A stretch of 52,094 nt of DNA, taken from assembly GCA_937132085.1 (NCBI GenBank), contig CAKZNV010000088.1:1-52094 (forward strand). Reading direction: 5' to 3'. Shown in pieces: positions 48,615 to 52,094 of this stretch; positions within the stretch are counted from its first letter, which is position 1, and every line of letters begins with the position of its first letter. The translations under genes and the position numbers were made by a program. Source of the DNA: an uncultured Rubritalea sp. (GTDB taxonomy: Bacteria > Verrucomicrobiota > Verrucomicrobiia > Verrucomicrobiales > Akkermansiaceae). The notes under the pieces were generated by a model. That model had not been told where the DNA came from. It saw only the letters and a program-made list of their open reading frames with translations, and ran no database searches.

Positions 48615-49169
48615 TTATACGCGACGAGCTTTCTTAGGACGGCAACCATTGTGTGGAATAGCTGTTACGTCTCTGATTGCTGAGATATCAAGACCGAGTC
48701 CCTGTGCAGCTCTCACTGCGGACTCACGACCTGCGCCTGGTCCCTTTACACGCACCTCAACAGTCTTAAGACCGTGAGACATTGCCTGACGGCATGCGTC
48801 TTGGGATACTACCTGAGCTGCATAAGCGGTGCTCTTACGAGAACCTTTGAAGCCCATCTTACCAGCTGATGACCAACCAATGGAGTTTCCACGGCTATCA
48901 GTCACGCTAACGAGAGTGTTGTTGAAAGTAGCTGTTACGTGAACAATACCTGTTACAACGTTCTTGCTGCCTTTTGCTTTGTGAATTTTAACAACCTCTT
49001 CTTCGCCACCGGCGATTTCTGCGAAGATGTCTTTCTTCTTTTCGTCCTTCTTAGGAACTTCTGGAGTAGCTGGCTTTTCGTCAGCTTTCTCTGTTTTAGG
49101 TGCTTCTACAGTTGCTTCAACTGGAGCTACAACTTCTTCAGTTGTTTCTGTTTTCTTTTCTTCAGACAT
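48615..49169 (-). CDS. rpsK: 30S ribosomal protein S11 with long N-terminal extension
   Basis: Encodes 184 residues; E. coli S11 has 129. The S11 core begins near residue 66 ('[26 protein letters not shown]') and ends with the family tail '[22 protein letters not shown]'. Residues 1-65 are an acidic/basic, Ala-Pro-Val-rich, low-complexity stretch with many E and K, probably disordered and exposed. The ATG at 49169 follows rpsM by 21 bp, which fits the long form; I see no in-frame ATG close to the core. Confidence 0.95.
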   Translation of the reverse strand: MSEEKKTETTEEVVAPVEATVEAPKTEKADEKPATPEVPKKDEKKKDIFAEIAGGEEEVVKIHKAKGSKNVVTGIVHVTATFNNTLVSVTDSRGNSIGWSSAGKMGFKGSRKSTAYAAQVVSQDACRQAMSHGLKTVEVRVKGPGAGRESAVRAAQGLGLDISAIRDVTAIPHNGCRPKKARRV

Positions 49170-49190
49170 TATATTAAGTGGTCAAAATGA

Positions 49191-49565
49191 TTATTTCTTA
49201 GGAACTGAAGAAACTGAACGCTTCTTACCCTTACGTGTGCGAGCGTTTGTCTTCGTGCGCTGTCCTCTTACAGGAAGTCCACGCTTATGACACTGGCCAC
49301 GGTAGCAGTTGATTGATTGAAGACGCTTCAAGTTACCTTGAAGTTCACGACGAAGATCGCCCTCAATGATGATGCCTTCTTGTGTGATCACTGCTGCGAT
49401 CTTAACAAGTTGCTCTTCTGAGAGTTGACCTGTGCGGATATCTGGATTTACGCCAGCTTGATCTAAAATCTTAGATGCTCTGGTTGATCCGATACCGTAG
49501 ATGTAGGGGAGAGACGCTTCGATGCGCTTCTCGTTTGGAATTTCGATTCCGAAAATACGTGCCAT
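49191..49565 (-). CDS. rpsM: 30S ribosomal protein S13
   Basis: Encodes 124 residues. Family marks are 'MARIFGIEIPNEKRIEASLPYIYGIG', the helix-two-turn-helix 'RASKILDQAGV', 'NCYRGQCHKRGLPVRGQRTKTNARTRKG' and a basic tail. It contacts the P-site tRNA and the large subunit head bridge. It is the first gene of the rpsM-rpsK-rpsD operon. Confidence 0.97.
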   Translation of the reverse strand: MARIFGIEIPNEKRIEASLPYIYGIGSTRASKILDQAGVNPDIRTGQLSEEQLVKIAAVITQEGIIIEGDLRRELQGNLKRLQSINCYRGQCHKRGLPVRGQRTKTNARTRKGKKRSVSSVPKK

Positions 49566-49990
49566 AATGATACTTTATTTTTGGTTGTTAATAACTGTGC
49601 TCCGCAGATGTTTATGCGCAACGTGCGCAAAGCGGGACGGCTCATTTACCAAACATTACCCTATAAGCAAGACATTTATGCATAATTATCAGGAATTTTC
49701 CCAAACTAACGATATTTTACAATTTCTTCTACTCACCCGCTCTTTTCTCTAAATATTTTTCGATTTCAGCGCTTTTCCTCATTTTCGAAAAAAGCGATTT
49801 CCTCCATAATTTTTAAGTTTTCACAAATTAGCCCTGATCCAGCTCAATATCTTAAAAAAACTAGTTTAGATACCTTAATTCTAAGGGATATCTAAGGTTA
49901 TTTTTTCTAAAAACGTGTAATTGATGCTTGCTGAAATATAAAAATATAGAGGATATTGAGCGCCACTAGTTAGAACCAATACACACTCTT
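49566..49990. other. Divergent intergenic region, 425 bp, AT-rich
   Basis: No gene is seen. For the minus-strand rpsM transcript, a hairpin formed by two TGCGCA 6-mers around ACG (49615-49629) lies about 50 nt before the start and could be part of an autoregulatory leader. A CGCTTTT/AAAAGCG hairpin sits at 49770-49796. In front of the plus-strand gene at 49991, ACCTTA/TAAGGT repeats at 49872-49898 form a possible operator. Functional calls are speculative. Confidence 0.35.
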
Positions 49991-50977
49991 ATGAGCCTAA
50001 GAAAACAACTTAACGATGCACTACCCGAAATACTCCCGGCAAATCCGAGAGACGCTATTAAGGGAACAGAACTAATCCGACTCATCCGCATGCGGATCGA
50101 AGGGAATTACTCAGATGCCTCTCTTAGATACCACTTCTCTATCATGTCCTGTGATCCAGGTTCCCCTATCGCCAAGGTAGAAAAGGGACAAGGTTACTAT
50201 AGACGCACCGCTCCAGTGCCAGTTCTCTCTAGTGCACAGGAAATCCTCTCGCTCCAGCAAGGCCGACTAGACGACCTCGGCCCAGATGGACCTAATAAGG
50301 AAGTCATCGACATTGCACTCATGCGAGTGAAGAAATTCAGAGCCATCGTTCAGCGTTGGGCTGAATACAATGGCCGCCAGACATTCATCTTCCGCGAACC
50401 ATTTGCCGCTAAGGCACCTGTAGGCAACCTCTGGAAGTTCCCAGAAATGTGCCTCGTTGACTGGGAAGGCGGAATGGACAGAGATGAAGCTCACGGAATC
50501 TTCCGCATGAAGCAACACCTCAACATCCCATCATTCAGACTAGTATCTGCCAGACTACGTATCCAAGCCGGCATCCACAGCTTCAGAGAAGATGTCTATC
50601 AAGCACTCAGCTCCTCGGAGTGGGCTAATGGTGGTGAGATCTTCTACGCTGAGCCTATTCAAGACGAAGCCCTCGCTGAAGCGTTCAGAAGACTCAACGC
50701 TAAGTTTGGTATCGGCATCACCAGTTTCGGACTAGATCCACTCACTCTCGATGATCTACCAAGACCAGCTGAGATACTCAATGCTCACCCACGTGAGACT
50801 GAAGCTCTCATGAGCAGACTCGATATCAACCGTATCGCTAGCACTAATATGAATCAACACATCGACTGGACAGCTCTAGAATCAGTCCGTAACGATTCCT
50901 CTGAGATCGACACACTCTTTAACTGGCTCAGTGAAGGCATTCAGACCGAGCGCCCACAAAATCATCAGCCTGAGTAA
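49991..50977 (+). CDS. Winged-helix-like protein of unknown function, possible degenerate nuclease domain
   Basis: Encodes 328 residues, cytoplasmic by appearance. Residues about 20-75 look like a winged helix ('DAIKGTELIRLIRMRIEGNYSDASLRYHF', then a strand pair 'SPIAKVEKGQGYYRR'). The middle carries 'LWKFPEMCLVDWEGG', which recalls the W-R/K-F-P-D-V-V segment of HTH/restriction-endonuclease-like fusion proteins, but the later strand 'FRLVSARLRI' lacks the E-x-K pair. The C-terminal part ('LNAKFGIGITSFGLDP') is similar in kind to nuclease-type cores. I do not recognise a named family. It lies 23 bp before alr and may share its transcript. Confidence 0.6.
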   Translation: MSLRKQLNDALPEILPANPRDAIKGTELIRLIRMRIEGNYSDASLRYHFSIMSCDPGSPIAKVEKGQGYYRRTAPVPVLSSAQEILSLQQGRLDDLGPDGPNKEVIDIALMRVKKFRAIVQRWAEYNGRQTFIFREPFAAKAPVGNLWKFPEMCLVDWEGGMDRDEAHGIFRMKQHLNIPSFRLVSARLRIQAGIHSFREDVYQALSSSEWANGGEIFYAEPIQDEALAEAFRRLNAKFGIGITSFGLDPLTLDDLPRPAEILNAHPRETEALMSRLDINRIASTNMNQHIDWTALESVRNDSSEIDTLFNWLSEGIQTERPQNHQPE

Positions 50978-51000
50978 AAAGCACTCACACCATAGACATC

Positions 51001-52094
51001 ATGCATGAGATCCATCAGTCCCCTCCCAGAACATGGGCTGAAATCGACCGCTCAGCATTGCTGCACAACTTAAAGGTAGCTAGAGAGACCTCTGGCTGCC
51101 GAGTCATGGCCGTCCTAAAGGCAGGAGCCTACGGACATGATCTCAAACGCATCAGCGAATTTCTCGATCCTCAAGACCTCGCATTCTTCGGAGTCGCCAG
51201 CGTCTTCGAAGCTCGCAAGCTAGCCAAAATCGGCATTAAGACCCGAGTCTACCTCCTAGGCCCTACCTTTGCTGATGAACGACAAGAAATCGTCCATAGA
51301 CGCTGGACTCCATCCATTTCCAATCTCGAAGAAGCTGCCGACTTTGACTCGCTCAATGCAGTTCACTCTCCAGATTCCCCACTCCCCGTCCACCTCACAG
51401 TTGACACTGGAATGGGCCGAGGTGGATTCCTCCCAGAGCAGCTTAGCGACGCTTTACCAGAGCTACTGAAATTCAAACACATCAGTATCGAAGGCATCGG
51501 CTCACATCTACCCTCCGCAGATGAGGACAGAGACTTCACACTCGCTCAGTATGAGAATTTCCACCAAGCTGTCGCAAATTGCCAGTTTGACTTTAAATTC
51601 ATCCACCTAGCGAACTCTGCCGGCCTACTCGACTACCCTTCCACCGTCGTCAACCTCTGTCGCCCAGGGCTACTACTTTACGGACTCTCCCCCATCCCTA
51701 AGTTCCAGTCACAGCTTAAGCCAGTGATGACCCTGAAATCCCGTATCTCCATCATTCGTGACTTACCAAAAGGCCACGGCATTTCCTACGGACGCACGAC
51801 TATTCTAGAAAGAGACTCCCGTATCGCCACTGTCGGCATCGGCTACGGTGATGGCTACCCACGCTCAGCATCACATAATAATCCAGAAGTCTACCTCCAC
51901 GGCAAACGCTGCCCTATCATCGGTCGCATCACCATGGATCAGATCATGGTCGACGTCACCGACCTCCCACCTAACGTGGAAGCCCGCTCTGGAGACGAGC
52001 TAGAACTCTTCGGCAGCAACATCCTCGCCACCGAGGTCGCCGAGAAAGCCGGCACCATCCCCTGGGAAATCCTCACCAGAATCACCCCACGTGT
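51001..52094 (+). CDS. alr: Alanine racemase, truncated by window end
   Basis: At least 364 residues, running off the right edge, with almost the whole enzyme present. It interconverts L- and D-alanine for peptidoglycan. The PLP lysine is K40 in 'VMAVLKAGAYGHD'; later marks are 'TVDTGMGRGGF', 'IEGIGSHLPSADE', 'LANSAGLLDYP', 'CRPGLLLYGLSP' and 'ISYGRTTILERDSRIATVGIGYGDGYPR', which holds the second catalytic Tyr region. The last readable part is 'GTIPWEILTRITPRV', as in the usual C-terminus, so only a few residues seem to be missing. The start ATG at 51001 lies 23 bp after the preceding stop. Confidence 0.95.
   Translation, partial: MHEIHQSPPRTWAEIDRSALLHNLKVARETSGCRVMAVLKAGAYGHDLKRISEFLDPQDLAFFGVASVFEARKLAKIGIKTRVYLLGPTFADERQEIVHRRWTPSISNLEEAADFDSLNAVHSPDSPLPVHLTVDTGMGRGGFLPEQLSDALPELLKFKHISIEGIGSHLPSADEDRDFTLAQYENFHQAVANCQFDFKFIHLANSAGLLDYPSTVVNLCRPGLLLYGLSPIPKFQSQLKPVMTLKSRISIIRDLPKGHGISYGRTTILERDSRIATVGIGYGDGYPRSASHNNPEVYLHGKRCPIIGRITMDQIMVDVTDLPPNVEARSGDELELFGSNILATEVAEKAGTIPWEILTRITPR

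Noticed and set aside
1-52094. CRISPR arrays
   Set aside because: No set of direct repeats of 24-40 bp with regular unique spacers was seen; the heptamer blocks are far too short.
1-52094. tRNA, rRNA or tRNA-Sec genes
   Set aside because: No cloverleaf with a TTCRA arm or rRNA core was recognised by eye in the spacers. A covariance-model scan would be decisive.

Overview
The window reads as chromosome of a Gram-negative bacterium, most likely a member of the Verrucomicrobiota (Verrucomicrobiales-like). The clues are a secreted protein with a PEP-CTERM sorting tail, IF-1 and S11 proteins with long N-terminal extensions, a three-gene rpsM-rpsK-rpsD cluster not followed by rpoA, sparse Shine-Dalgarno sequences with several near-leaderless promoters, and many secreted or FG-GAP proteins. 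The phylum is an inference from style; no rRNA or tRNA gene is present to confirm it.

Layout. 0-3.6 kb is AT-rich and accessory: six short unrelated plus-strand genes (two secreted or membrane-anchored unknowns, a DUF4375-like protein, a K+ channel, an ankyrin protein, another secreted unknown), each with its own spacer. A secreted GH16 glucanase and a YbjN-like protein follow. 5.5-15 kb is mostly housekeeping: lysS (its leader duplicated in front of a small membrane gene), plsY-gpsA, then a run of antiporter, methyltransferase, membrane protein, VanX-like dipeptidase and beta-propeller protein. 15-16.6 kb is an accessory insert: a membrane-tethered nuclease-like gene and an overlapping toxin-antitoxin pair between two copies of a ~220-bp repeat. 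16.6-23.7 kb holds a homocysteine S-methyltransferase overlapping a barstar fusion, obgE, an SLC13 permease, an ArsC/Spx-family gene with an in-frame UGA at the catalytic cysteine position, infA lacking any normal start codon, and rplM-rpsI behind a structured leader.

25.3-37 kb is a complete phosphate regulon: Na/Pi cotransporter, phoB, phoR, pstS, pstC, pstA, pstB, phoU, with an intervening opposite-strand PEP-CTERM metalloprotease. Four of its promoters carry heptamers (TTGTCAC-like) repeated at an 11-bp period, as expected for PhoB boxes. PstC and PstA are more than twice the length of the E. coli proteins because of large periplasmic insertions. 37.2-46 kb is a tight five-gene operon of unknown function: secreted protein, HtrA-like pseudoprotease, ten-repeat FG-GAP protein, RND permease with no membrane-fusion or outer-membrane partner, and an intact HtrA-like protease. 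46-52.1 kb holds a small membrane protein, cysteine desulfurase, rpsD/rpsK/rpsM, a DNA-binding-like unknown, and alr cut by the window end.

The strongest novelty candidates are (1) the putative selenoprotein at 21788-22138, with a UxxC motif and a SECIS-like hairpin at the right distance, (2) the five-gene RND/pseudoprotease/FG-GAP operon, (3) infA with an AUA or AUU start, (4) the enlarged Pst permeases, and (5) a family of 7-bp tandem repeats in intergenic spacers.
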